A stretch of 64,000 bases of DNA, taken from contig CAWATX010000004.1 of NCBI GenBank assembly GCA_963785065.1, positions 930,001 through 994,000 on the forward strand. Reading direction: 5' to 3'. Shown here in pieces: positions 51,815 through 59,778 of this stretch. The notes beneath the pieces are model-generated. The model was not told where the DNA came from. It did no database searches and saw only the letters and a list, made by a program, of their open reading frames with translations. The stretch is from CAVSRC01 sp963785065. GTDB lineage: Bacteria > Pseudomonadota > Alphaproteobacteria > Rhizobiales > Kaistiaceae. The position numbers and the translations under genes were made by a program. How positions within the stretch are numbered: position 1 is the stretch's first letter; every line of letters begins with the position of its first letter.

Positions 51815-52820
51815 CGGCGGTTTCCTGCGCCCCGAACTGGTCTGCCCGGCGGGAACGCCGGCGGGCCTCCGAACCGCCGTCGATGCCGGCGCCGACACGG
51901 TCTATTGCGGCCTGCAGAACGCCACCAATGCTCGCAACTTCCCCGGCCTCAATTTCACGCCGGCCGAGCTTGAGCAGGCGGTCGTCTATGCGCATGAGCA
52001 CGGCGCCAAGGTGCTGCTTGCAGTCAACACCTTCCCGCCGGCGGGGCAATTCGACCTGTGGCGCGAGGCGATCGACCTCGCCCCGCGGGTCGCCGTCGAC
52101 GCAGTGATCGTCGCCGATATGGGCGTCGCCGACTATGCCGCCTCGACTTATCCCGATCTCAGGCTGCACCTGTCGGTGCAGGGTGGTGCCTCCTCGCCCG
52201 AGGCGATCCGTTTCTACTGCGAAACCTACGGTATCAAGCGTGTGGTGCTACCGCGCCTGCTCACCGTGGCCGAGATCGCCGACGTCCACCGGCAGATCCC
52301 CTGCGAGATCGAGGCCTTCATCTTCGGTTCGATCGGCATGATGGCGGAAGGGCGCTGCAGTCTGTCGAGCTATGCCACAGGGCTTTCGACCAACATGGAC
52401 GGCGTCTGCTCGCCGGCCGCCGACGTGCACTACGAGGAGGACGCCGACCACACTCTGACGACGCGGCTCGGAGAGTTCGTCATCGACCGCTACGCCGCGG
52501 GCGAGAACGCCGGCTACCCGACAATCTGCAAGGGCCGCTATTTCTGCGGCGCCAGCAACGAGCCGGCCTATGCCTTCGAGGAGCCGGTGAGCCTCAACCT
52601 CTCGGCGCTGCTTCCCGACCTTGCCAAGGCCGGCGTCACGGCGCTCAAGATCGAAGGCCGGCAGCGCAGTCGCGCCTATGTCAGGACGGTGGTCTCGGCC
52701 TTCCGCAAGGCGGTCGACGCCATCATGGAGGGGCGCGAACCGGCGCTGGCTGACCTGCTGGCGCTGACGGAGGGACACCGGCAGACCGAGGCGGCTTATC
52801 GGAGCAAGACATGGCGGTGA
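51807..52820 (+). CDS. ubiU: U32-family O2-independent ubiquinone hydroxylase subunit
   Basis: 337 residues, peptidase-U32 fold (LVCPAGTPAGLRTAVDAGAD; HLSVQGGASSPEAIRF; KRVVLPRLLTVAEIADVHRQ; VTALKIEGRQRSRAYV). GTG at 51807 with AGGGAAG upstream. Cysteines C184, C201 and C241 match the spacing of three of the four Fe-S ligands of E. coli UbiU (C176, C193, C232). The fourth position, seven residues before C184, is Gly here, and an extra Cys is found at 247. Works with UbiV as a 4Fe-4S complex that hydroxylates ubiquinone precursors without oxygen. Confidence 0.88.
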   Translation: MADGGFLRPELVCPAGTPAGLRTAVDAGADTVYCGLQNATNARNFPGLNFTPAELEQAVVYAHEHGAKVLLAVNTFPPAGQFDLWREAIDLAPRVAVDAVIVADMGVADYAASTYPDLRLHLSVQGGASSPEAIRFYCETYGIKRVVLPRLLTVAEIADVHRQIPCEIEAFIFGSIGMMAEGRCSLSSYATGLSTNMDGVCSPAADVHYEEDADHTLTTRLGEFVIDRYAAGENAGYPTICKGRYFCGASNEPAYAFEEPVSLNLSALLPDLAKAGVTALKIEGRQRSRAYVRTVVSAFRKAVDAIMEGREPALADLLALTEGHRQTEAAYRSKTWR

Positions 52821-53755
52821 GTGGGGCGGCGGCACGCACGCACACGGCCGAGGTAACGCTCGGTCCGGTGCTGTTCAACTGGAAGCCAGAGCGCTGGCGC
52901 GACTTCTATTTCCGCATTGCCGACGAGGCAGCGGTCTCGACCGTCACCCTCGGCGAAGCCATCTGCTCGAAGCGAGCGCCGCTGTTCGACGAGCATTTCG
53001 ACGCGGTGGTCGAGCGACTGGAGGCGGCCGGCAAGACGGTGGCGATGGCAACGCTCGCCGAAGTGTTCCTGCCCGCCGACCGCAAGCTGGTCGCCGACAT
53101 CACCGCCCAGGACCGGCACATGGTCGAGGTCAACGATGCCTCGGCGCTCTATCATCTCGGCGGGCGGCCGCACGCCATCGGCCCGTTCATGAACGTCTAC
53201 AACGAGCGCACTGCCGCGATGCTCGCCCGTGGTGGCGCCCGCAACATCGCGCTTCCGGTCGAGATGCCGGCACGCGCAATTCGTGCGCTCGTGCAGGCCA
53301 CCCGCGACCTTGGCGTGACCTATGAGGTGACGGTGTTCGGGCGCATGCCGCTGGCGCTCTCGGCGCGCTGCTATCACGCCCGCGCCCACGGCCGCACGCG
53401 CAACACCTGTCGCTATGTCTGCGACAACGACCCGGACGGCATGACGCTGAGGACGCTGGAGGGGCAGCCCTTCCTCGCCGTCAACGGCGTCCAGACGCTG
53501 TCCTACGAGTGCCTCAACCTTGCCGGCGAGATCGCCGAGCTCGGCGCCATGGGCGTCTCGCGCTTCCGCCTGTCGCCGCAGGACACCGACATGGTCGCGG
53601 TCGCCTCGGTCTTCCGCAATCTCATCGACCGCAACATCTCCCCCGGCGAGGCGACGGTGATGCTCGACGAGATTTCGCTGGCGATGCCGTTTGCCAACGG
53701 CTTCTACCATCGCCTTCCCGGGTACCGCTGGACCGGCGCGACAGCGGCTCGGTAG
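52811..53755 (+). CDS. ubiV: U32-family O2-independent ubiquinone hydroxylase subunit
   Basis: 314 residues, overlapping ubiU by 10 bases. U32-type motifs LGPVLFNWKPERWRDFYFRI, VTLGEAICSKRAP and FGRMPLALSARCYHARAHGR. The four Fe-S cysteines appear at C52, C187, C200 and C204, the spacing expected from UbiV (C39, C180, C193, C197). It completes the ubiT-ubiU-ubiV operon. The product lets the cell make ubiquinone for anaerobic respiration. Confidence 0.89.
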   Translation: MAVSGAAARTHTAEVTLGPVLFNWKPERWRDFYFRIADEAAVSTVTLGEAICSKRAPLFDEHFDAVVERLEAAGKTVAMATLAEVFLPADRKLVADITAQDRHMVEVNDASALYHLGGRPHAIGPFMNVYNERTAAMLARGGARNIALPVEMPARAIRALVQATRDLGVTYEVTVFGRMPLALSARCYHARAHGRTRNTCRYVCDNDPDGMTLRTLEGQPFLAVNGVQTLSYECLNLAGEIAELGAMGVSRFRLSPQDTDMVAVASVFRNLIDRNISPGEATVMLDEISLAMPFANGFYHRLPGYRWTGATAAR

Positions 53756-53879
53756 CGCTCGCGATTGCCGCGCCCATCATGCCCTTTGCGTGCGTCTCAC
53801 GGCCTATACTGATAAGTGATTCTGCGACAGGCGGCGGCCCGACCGCCTAAGCACGAGCGCCTCGATCGGACCTGCAGCG

Positions 53880-54764
53880 TTGAAAAGCGATACCGTCTTC
53901 AAGAAGGCATTCAACGAGCTTCTCGATTCGCTCGCCCAGCGCCCCGTCGGATCGCGGATTGACCCGGAGACCAGACTGGCGGAGAGTGTCGGCGTCTCCC
54001 GCACAACCATCCGCAAGGCGCTGCGCGAACTCAGCGAGCGACGCATCCTGAAGCGCAGAGACGCCAAGCTGGTGCTGGCGCGCCAGCCGGACGAGCGCGA
54101 TCACTACCCGATGGCCGATACGATAGCGGCATCGGACCGCGTCGAATCGAAGCTGATGGAATGGATCTCGCGCGACGGGCACAAGCCGGGCGAATACGTC
54201 AACGGTCTGGTGCTGGCGCGCGAGTTCGGCGTCTCGACCAGCGCGGTGCGCGAGTGTCTGCGCCGCTTCGAGCAGTTCGGCCTAGTCGAGAAGCGGCCGA
54301 ATTCAGGCTGGATCTTTCGCGGCTTCACGCCCGAGTTCGCGCTCGAGCTGTTCGAGGTGCGCGAGCTCTTCGAAGTCCCCTGCGCCAAGGTCTTCGCCGC
54401 CCAGCCTGACGACGCACCCGCCTGGCGCGAGCTCAAGGCGATCGAGACCGAACACCGCCGCCTGCTCCGGCAGATCAACAAGCGCTACCGCGAATTCTCG
54501 GCACTCGACGAGCGCTTCCACCGGCTCATCTATAACGCCTCGCGCAACCGCTTCATGGAAGGCTTCTACGATATCATCTCGCTCATCTTCCACTACCACT
54601 ACCTGTGGAAGAAGAGCACCGAGCGGCAGCGCAACGCGGTGGCCGCGCGCGAGCACCTGGACTACATCGCCGCCCTCTTCAGCCGCGAGCCGGATGCCGT
54701 CGAGGCGGCCTGCCGGCGCCATCTGACCTCGGCGCGCAGCTCGCTGCTGGCATCGATCGACTAG
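53880..54764 (+). CDS. GntR-type regulator with two winged helices and an FCD domain
   Basis: 294 residues from a TTG start. Two separate GntR-like DNA-binding segments are present: residues about 8-65 (GSRIDPETRLAESVGVSRTT, IRKALRELSERRIL) and about 87-150 (KPGEYVNGLVLAREFGVSTS, AVRECLRRFEQFGLVEKRPN). An FCD domain follows (about 155-290) with its metal ligands: DERFH, REHLDY and CRRHLTSA. Normal FadR-family proteins have one winged helix. It is convergent with a zinc dehydrogenase, sharing CTAG at their stops, and likely regulates sugar-acid genes nearby. Confidence 0.82.
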   Translation: MKSDTVFKKAFNELLDSLAQRPVGSRIDPETRLAESVGVSRTTIRKALRELSERRILKRRDAKLVLARQPDERDHYPMADTIAASDRVESKLMEWISRDGHKPGEYVNGLVLAREFGVSTSAVRECLRRFEQFGLVEKRPNSGWIFRGFTPEFALELFEVRELFEVPCAKVFAAQPDDAPAWRELKAIETEHRRLLRQINKRYREFSALDERFHRLIYNASRNRFMEGFYDIISLIFHYHYLWKKSTERQRNAVAAREHLDYIAALFSREPDAVEAACRRHLTSARSSLLASID

Positions 54765-55777
54765 GAAATATCGATCAGGGCCTTGATCAGGCCGCGCTTG
54801 TCGGTTGCCCAGCGGGCAAGGTCGGTGGTGGCGCCGGTAAGCGTCGTGCGATGGGTGATGAGGTCGGCGACCGGCACCCTGCCATTTGCGATGGCGCCGA
54901 TCACCGTCTCGAAATCGCGCCTGAGCGCATTGCGGCTGGCCAGCAGCGTGGTCTCGCGCGCGTGGAACACCGGATCGGCGAAGGTGATGCTCTCGCGCAC
55001 CACACTCAACAGCACATAGACGCCGCCATGGGCGACATAGCCGAAGCCGGTCTCCATCGAGCTGCGATTGCCGGTCGCATCGATGACCGTGTCGAAACCT
55101 TCGCCCGCGGTGAACTCGGCCACCGCTTGCGCTGCCGCGGCGTCGGCGACGATGGCCTGCTCGACGCCGGCCAGCTGCTGTGCCTCCGTCAGCCGCTCGC
55201 CGTCGATGTCCATCAGCGTGACGCGCGACCCAGCAATTCCAGCGAAGATCGTCGCGCCGATACCAATCGGGCCGGCGCCGATGACGAGCGTGCGGCCGGA
55301 GGCGATCATGGCGCCGGCACGGCTGACGCCATGGGCACCGATGGAGAGAAACTCGACGGCCGCCGCCTGGTCGGGTGTCAGCCCGTCGGCCGGGTAGAGG
55401 TTCTCCTCCGGAACGCCGATCAGCCGGGTCATGCCGCCGTCGCAATGCACGCCGAGCACGGCGATGTTGACGCAGCAATTGGGCTTGCCCTTGCGGCAGG
55501 CATGGCAGGTGCCGCAGGCCAGGTAGGGATTGACGACCACCAGATCGTCTTGCCGGAAGTGGCTGCCGCGGGGCGCCTCGACCACCTCGGCCGCCAGCTC
55601 ATGGCCCATGACGCGCGGATATTCGAGGTAGGGGTGGCTGCCTTCGTAGATGTGATAGTCGGTGCCGCAGATGCCGACGCTGCGGATGCGCACCAGAACG
55701 TCGCCGCTGGCGCGTTCAGGTTCGGGTCGTTCCTCGATGGCCAGTTCCCCGGGTTCGCGACAAACGAGCGCTTCCAT
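54761..55777 (-). CDS. Zinc-dependent alcohol/sugar dehydrogenase (MDR family)
   Basis: 338 residues. Catalytic zinc site: Cys in VGICGTDYHIYEGSHP and HE in RVMGHELAAEVV. Structural zinc cysteines in ACGTCHACRKGKPNCC. NAD-binding GAGPIGIGATIFAGIAG. The pattern fits the L-galactonate/L-idonate or sorbitol-type branch. Its stop codon overlaps that of the tandem-HTH GntR regulator. The upstream LacI gene is on the same strand, 150 bases away. Probably oxidises a sugar acid or polyol brought in by the neighbouring transporter. Confidence 0.87.
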   Translation of the reverse strand: MEALVCREPGELAIEERPEPERASGDVLVRIRSVGICGTDYHIYEGSHPYLEYPRVMGHELAAEVVEAPRGSHFRQDDLVVVNPYLACGTCHACRKGKPNCCVNIAVLGVHCDGGMTRLIGVPEENLYPADGLTPDQAAAVEFLSIGAHGVSRAGAMIASGRTLVIGAGPIGIGATIFAGIAGSRVTLMDIDGERLTEAQQLAGVEQAIVADAAAAQAVAEFTAGEGFDTVIDATGNRSSMETGFGYVAHGGVYVLLSVVRESITFADPVFHARETTLLASRNALRRDFETVIGAIANGRVPVADLITHRTTLTGATTDLARWATDKRGLIKALIDIS

Positions 55778-55927
55778 GGTGCCTCTTTCTGGATGCCGTC
55801 GTCACAATGTCAGGGGCGAGAAGGCAATCAAGATGTTTTTGAAAGGTGCAGTTTCTTCGTCAGATATGGACAAAAAACATTCTCATGGCAAGGCTGAGAC
55901 CGTCCCTGCGCGCCAATGCCGCGCAGG

Positions 55928-57061
55928 TCAGGCGACCGGGGTGCCTCCGGTTTCGGAGTGTGGGACGGACAGGCCGTGGTGGCGACGCGGGCCGATGGTC
56001 GCGGCGCCCGGCGGCGGCACGACGCTTTCGCGCACGACCAGGGCGCATGGCAGGCGCGTGATTCGGGGCGGCAAGCCACCCTTGCCGGTCATGCGGCGGA
56101 CGAGGATCTCGGCGGCGACCCGGCCGAGCTCGGCGCGCGGCTGGCGCATGGTGGTCAGCCCCGGATCGAACAGCGCGGCGTAACCGATATCGTCGAAGCC
56201 GGCGACCGAAACGTCTTCCGGCACCGACAGGCCGGCATCGCGCAGCGCCTTGATGAAGCCGATGGCGCTCTCGTCATTGGCGGCAAACACCGCTGTCGGC
56301 CGCCTGGTCATGGGCAGGAAACGCTGCGCAGCCACTTCCCCACCGGTCTCGGCGCGATAGCTGCCTTGCCAGACGAGCGCCGGGTCGAAGGGAATGCCGG
56401 CCGCTTCCAGCGCGTCGCGATAGCCGGAGATACGATCCTCGGACTCAGGCCCGCGCATTGGGCCGGTGATGTGGGCTATGCGCCGGTGGCCGACGCTGAT
56501 CAGATATTCAGTGAGAGTGCGGGCGGCATCGCGATTGGCGCTTTCGACGAAGGGCACGGACATGCCGGGAATGTCGTTGCACACCAGGATCAGCGGCACG
56601 CTGGCGTCGAGCTCGGCAAAGCGCGGCGCCGGCATGCGGCCGGAAAAAAGCAGCACGCCATCGACTTGGCCGGAGCGCACCAGCCGGTCGTAATGGCTCT
56701 CGCGCGCGGTGTCGCCGCGCGTATCGCCCATCACCATGCCGTAGCCGGCCTCGAACAGCGCCTCCTCGACGGCATTGAGGATGGCGGTGAAGAACGAATC
56801 GCCGATGCCGTTCAACAACGCCAGCACCAGCTTGGTCGAGCGCGCGCGCAAGGATCGCGCCGTGGCGTTGGGGATGTAGCCGGTCTCCCGAATGGCGGAG
56901 AAGACGGCGGCGCGAGTCTTCTCGGCGACGCGATCGGGCATCGCCAGCGTGCGGCTGACGGTGGCCGTCGACACGTTCGCCCGGCGCGCAACATCGGTGA
57001 TGGTCGCGGACCGTCGCCCGGCATTGACCGGCGGCACGCCGTCGCCGCGTTCCTTGCCCAT
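55928..57061 (-). CDS. LacI-family transcriptional regulator
   Basis: 377 residues. LacI DNA-binding domain TITDVARRANVSTATVSRTL with a hinge SLRARSTKLV, and a sugar-sensing domain with NDIPGMSVPFVESANRDAAR, GHRRIAHITGPMRG, VFAANDESAIGFIKALRDAG and VSVAGFDDIGY. It is divergent from the sugar ABC operon. The palindrome TGTAATCGATTACA at 57139-57152 in the shared region is the likely operator, positioned over the transport promoter start site. Effector probably the transported sugar. Confidence 0.91.
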   Translation of the reverse strand: MGKERGDGVPPVNAGRRSATITDVARRANVSTATVSRTLAMPDRVAEKTRAAVFSAIRETGYIPNATARSLRARSTKLVLALLNGIGDSFFTAILNAVEEALFEAGYGMVMGDTRGDTARESHYDRLVRSGQVDGVLLFSGRMPAPRFAELDASVPLILVCNDIPGMSVPFVESANRDAARTLTEYLISVGHRRIAHITGPMRGPESEDRISGYRDALEAAGIPFDPALVWQGSYRAETGGEVAAQRFLPMTRRPTAVFAANDESAIGFIKALRDAGLSVPEDVSVAGFDDIGYAALFDPGLTTMRQPRAELGRVAAEILVRRMTGKGGLPPRITRLPCALVVRESVVPPPGAATIGPRRHHGLSVPHSETGGTPVA

Positions 57062-57105
57062 GGGTCTTCTTCCTCCCCAGGCTGCCTAATGCGCGACAAT
57101 TGGCA

Positions 57106-57134
57106 TTGACAAACAGGCCTAGTTTGCCTGTAGT
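57106..57134 (+). promoter_or_regulatory. Promoter of the sugar ABC transporter operon
   Basis: TTGACA (57106-57111, full consensus), 17-base spacer, TGTAGT (57129-57134, four of six). Start of transcription expected near 57141, inside the LacI palindrome. It faces the binding-protein gene at 57378. Confidence 0.65.
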
Positions 57135-57138
57135 GTAA

Positions 57139-57152
57139 TGTAATCGATTACA
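57139..57152. promoter_or_regulatory. LacI-family operator TGTAATCGATTACA
   Basis: Perfect 14-base palindrome with the central CG typical of LacI-family sites, starting 5 bases after the -10. A bound LacI protein would block transcription of the operon. The divergent lacI-type gene at 55928-57061 is the obvious source. Confidence 0.75.
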
Positions 57153-57232
57153 CATGGCCATGGGGGAATGGGAGCCTCATCAGCCACGGTAATCGCAACG
57201 CGTTGGCGGGATCGCCTGCGCGAAAAGCCGAT

Positions 57233-57255
57233 AAGCGCCGACGAAGGCGCTTTTT
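57233..57255 (+). terminator. Terminator-like hairpin inside the 5' leader
   Basis: AAGCGCC, loop GACGAA, GGCGCTT, followed by TTT: a 7-pair stem with a T-run of five in all, about 95 bases after the predicted start and 122 bases before the coding start. As it lies before the first gene it could act as an attenuator. Confidence 0.45.
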
Positions 57256-57377
57256 GAGGGAGGGGCAGGCGCGATCGCGCCATTCCCCATTTGACGTAGG
57301 AAGCCGGCCCCACCGGGGCCGACCGTCGTATGGACTGCGAGTGCGCGCTGCCAGCGCGCAATAACGGGAGGAAAAGT

Positions 57378-58640
57378 ATGTCGCATTTCACTCAGAAACT
57401 TCTGGGGGCGAGCATCGTCGCCCTCGCCTTGGCGGCGCCGTCGATCGCCTCGGCCACCGATCTGGAAGTTATTCACTGGTGGACGTCGAAGGGCGAATCG
57501 CGCGCGGTCGCCGAATTCGCCAAGGCCTTCGACAATGACGGCCAGGGCGACCACTGGGTCGACAGCGCCATCGCGCTGGGCGAGACGGCCCGCTCGACCA
57601 TCATGCAGCGCATTCTCGGTGGCGATCCTCCGGGTGCGGCGCAGTTCAACCCGGGCCGCGAATACGAAGAGCTGATCAAGAATGGCCAGCTCTTGCAGCT
57701 CGACGACCTCGCAGCGGCCGGCAATTGGGCCAAGATCATCCGCCCCAAGAAAATCCAGAGCGCCTGCCTGGTCGATGGTCACTGGTATTGCGTGCCTGTG
57801 AATATCCACTCGTGGGATTGGGCCTGGTACTCGTACGAGCCGTTCAAGAAGGCCGGCCTGCCCAATCCGCAGAACTTCGACGAGTTCGTGGCTGACGCGC
57901 CGAAGCTGAAGGCGGCTGGCTATATTCCGCTGGCCATCGGCGGCGACGGCAATGGCTGGCAGATCAAGGGTGCCTTCGATCAGATCCTGCTCGCCGCTCT
58001 CGGCATCGAGGGCCGCGACGCGATGTATCGCGACAAGGACCTCAAGATCGCTGGCGGTCCGGACATGCTGAAGGCGCTTAAGAACTTCAAGGCGCTCAAG
58101 CAGTTCACCGACGACGGCTACGCCAACCGCAACTGGAACGACACCACCAACATGGTGATCACCGGCAAGGCCGGCCTGCAGATCATGGGCGACTGGGCGC
58201 GTGGTGAGTTCTCGGCGGCCGGCATGACCGGCGTCAAGGACTACGGCTGCATGATCGGTCTCAACGAGGCCAAGCCGGTCGTGACCACCGACGGTGATGT
58301 GATCGTGTTCCCGAAGCAGAGCGATCCGGCGGTGGAAGCGGCGCAGAAGCGTCTTGCCAATCTGCTGATCAGCCCGGCCGTCCAGGTTGCGTTCAACAAC
58401 GCCAAGGGCTCCATGCCGGTGCGTGGCGACGTCGACATGGCGTCGGCCGACCCGTGCATGCAGAAGGCGCTCAAGGCGGTCGAGCATCCGGACGAGATCG
58501 CGACCTCGGTGCAGCGGTTCACCACCGAAGACACCAACAACGAGCTGAATGCTCTGGTGTCGCAGTTCTGGTCGGACGACAACATGTCGGCTGAAGACGC
58601 CCAGAAGCAGTGGGTCGAGATTCTGAGCCACGCCACCTAG
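57378..58640 (+). CDS. Sugar ABC transporter substrate-binding protein (glucose/mannose type)
   Basis: 420-residue periplasmic protein. Signal peptide about 1-24 (ends SIASA), mature start TDLEVIHWWTSKGESRAVAE. Typical features: GDPPGAAQFNPGREYEELI, WYCVPVNIHSWDWAWYSYEP, MGDWARGEFSAAGM. These match the GtsA-like glucose/mannose-binding group. GGGAGGAAAAG precedes the ATG at 57378. First gene of a complete transporter under LacI control. Cargo might be another hexose or a sugar derivative. Confidence 0.9.
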   Translation: MSHFTQKLLGASIVALALAAPSIASATDLEVIHWWTSKGESRAVAEFAKAFDNDGQGDHWVDSAIALGETARSTIMQRILGGDPPGAAQFNPGREYEELIKNGQLLQLDDLAAAGNWAKIIRPKKIQSACLVDGHWYCVPVNIHSWDWAWYSYEPFKKAGLPNPQNFDEFVADAPKLKAAGYIPLAIGGDGNGWQIKGAFDQILLAALGIEGRDAMYRDKDLKIAGGPDMLKALKNFKALKQFTDDGYANRNWNDTTNMVITGKAGLQIMGDWARGEFSAAGMTGVKDYGCMIGLNEAKPVVTTDGDVIVFPKQSDPAVEAAQKRLANLLISPAVQVAFNNAKGSMPVRGDVDMASADPCMQKALKAVEHPDEIATSVQRFTTEDTNNELNALVSQFWSDDNMSAEDAQKQWVEILSHAT

Positions 58641-58655
58641 TCGGCGACAATCACG

Positions 58656-58694
58656 GGAGGCGCCGTTCGCCAAAAGGGCGGCGCCTCCTTTCTT
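58656..58694 (+). terminator. Hairpin with T-rich tail between binding-protein and permease genes
   Basis: GGAGGCGCCG (58656-58665) pairs with CGGCGCCTCC (58679-58688), 10 pairs with a 13-base loop, followed by TTTCTTT. Looks like a leaky intrinsic terminator that would keep binding-protein message above permease message. Confidence 0.7.
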
Positions 58695-58839
58695 TCCGAT
58701 ACATCGGAATGCGACTGGTTGAGCGACCGCAAGGCCGTATAGTGGACCGATATCATTTTCGGTTGCGGCTGGGCCGACAAGCGCACCCGAAAGGACGCTG
58801 AACGGACACAAGATCCGGCTTCGAGCGGGGTACAGGGGC

Positions 58840-59778
58840 ATGGCGGAAGCGCGTAAGCGACGTTGGAAGATAAGCGCCGTGATCGGCACCTTGCCGATGA
58901 TTGTGGTCGGGGTCGGTGTCTATGTGATCGGTATCGGCTACACCTTCTACTGGTCGTTCACGAGCTCCCGGCTCTTTCCCAACAACAATTTGGTCGGTCT
59001 CAGACAGTATGTTCGCCTGTGGCACGACGCACGCTGGGAAGTGGCGGTCCAGAACATCTGGATCTTCGGCGGACTGCTGATCGTCTTTTCCCTGGTCTTC
59101 GGCTATCTGCTGGCGGTCTTCATGGACCAGCGCATCCGCCAGGAAGACCTGTTCCGTTCGATCTTCCTCTATCCCTTCGCCATGTCGCTGATCGTCACCG
59201 GTCTCATCTGGCAATGGATGCTGGACCCGAATCTCGGCATCGAAAACACCATCCACAGCTTCGGCTGGACGAGCTTCCACTTCTCGCCCCTGGTCAACTC
59301 GAACACGGCAATCTACGGATTGGTGGTGGCCGGCATGTGGCAGGGTTCGGGCGTGACCATGGCGATCCTGCTCGCCGGCCTACGCGGCATCGACGCGGAA
59401 ATCTGGAAGGCGGCGAAGGTCGACGGCATTCCCACCTGGCGCGTCTACCTGTTCATCGCGCTGCCCATGATCCGCGGTTCGGTGGCGACCGCTTTCGTCC
59501 TGCAGATCGTCGGCGTGGTACGCGTCTACGACTTGGTGGTGGCCATGACTGGCGGCGGCCCCGGCATCGCGACCAACATGCCGGCGGTCTACGTCATCCA
59601 GATGATCACCAGCAGCCAGAACGTCGGCCTCGGCATGGCCGCGGCGATGATGATGCTGGCGCCGGTGCTTGCAGTGATCGCCCTGATCGGCATCGGGCGC
59701 TGGATCGCCAGCCGCAGGGAAGCTGCAGCCAACCGCAGGGACGCTGCAGCCACCCGCGGGGAGCTCGCAACCGCATGA
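58840..59778 (+). CDS. Sugar ABC transporter permease, MalF type
   Basis: 312 residues with six helices. N-terminal helix VIGTLPMIVVGVGVYVIGIG; EAA loop reads AEIWKAAKVDGIPTWRVYLF. The C-terminus carries three near-copies of a seven-residue unit (SRREAAA, NRRDAAA, TRGELAT) coded by a 21-base tandem repeat. The stop overlaps the MalG-type start (ATGA). Pairs with the next permease. Confidence 0.91.
   Translation: MAEARKRRWKISAVIGTLPMIVVGVGVYVIGIGYTFYWSFTSSRLFPNNNLVGLRQYVRLWHDARWEVAVQNIWIFGGLLIVFSLVFGYLLAVFMDQRIRQEDLFRSIFLYPFAMSLIVTGLIWQWMLDPNLGIENTIHSFGWTSFHFSPLVNSNTAIYGLVVAGMWQGSGVTMAILLAGLRGIDAEIWKAAKVDGIPTWRVYLFIALPMIRGSVATAFVLQIVGVVRVYDLVVAMTGGGPGIATNMPAVYVIQMITSSQNVGLGMAAAMMMLAPVLAVIALIGIGRWIASRREAAANRRDAAATRGELATA
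59710..59772 (+). repeat. 21-base tandem repeat, three units, in permease 3' end
   Basis: Units at 59710-59730, 59731-59751 and 59752-59772. The first two differ at only two or three bases (core CCGCAGGGA and GCTGCAGCC); the third is diverged. They encode a charged heptad repeat on the cytoplasmic tail of the permease. Confidence 0.75.

Larger units (their letters stand above)
57062..57377. other. Divergent regulatory region and structured leader of the sugar ABC operon
   Basis: 316 bases with no gene: promoter at 57106-57134, LacI operator at 57139-57152, then a long 5' leader (about 240 bases) with a nested set of complementary segments. The outer stem is 57163-57171 with 57280-57288; the middle stem is 57210-57218 with 57266-57276 (2-base bulge); and the inner hairpin is 57233-57252. 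Two more hairpins (57305-57321; 57342-57360) precede the ribosome binding site. Confidence 0.55.
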
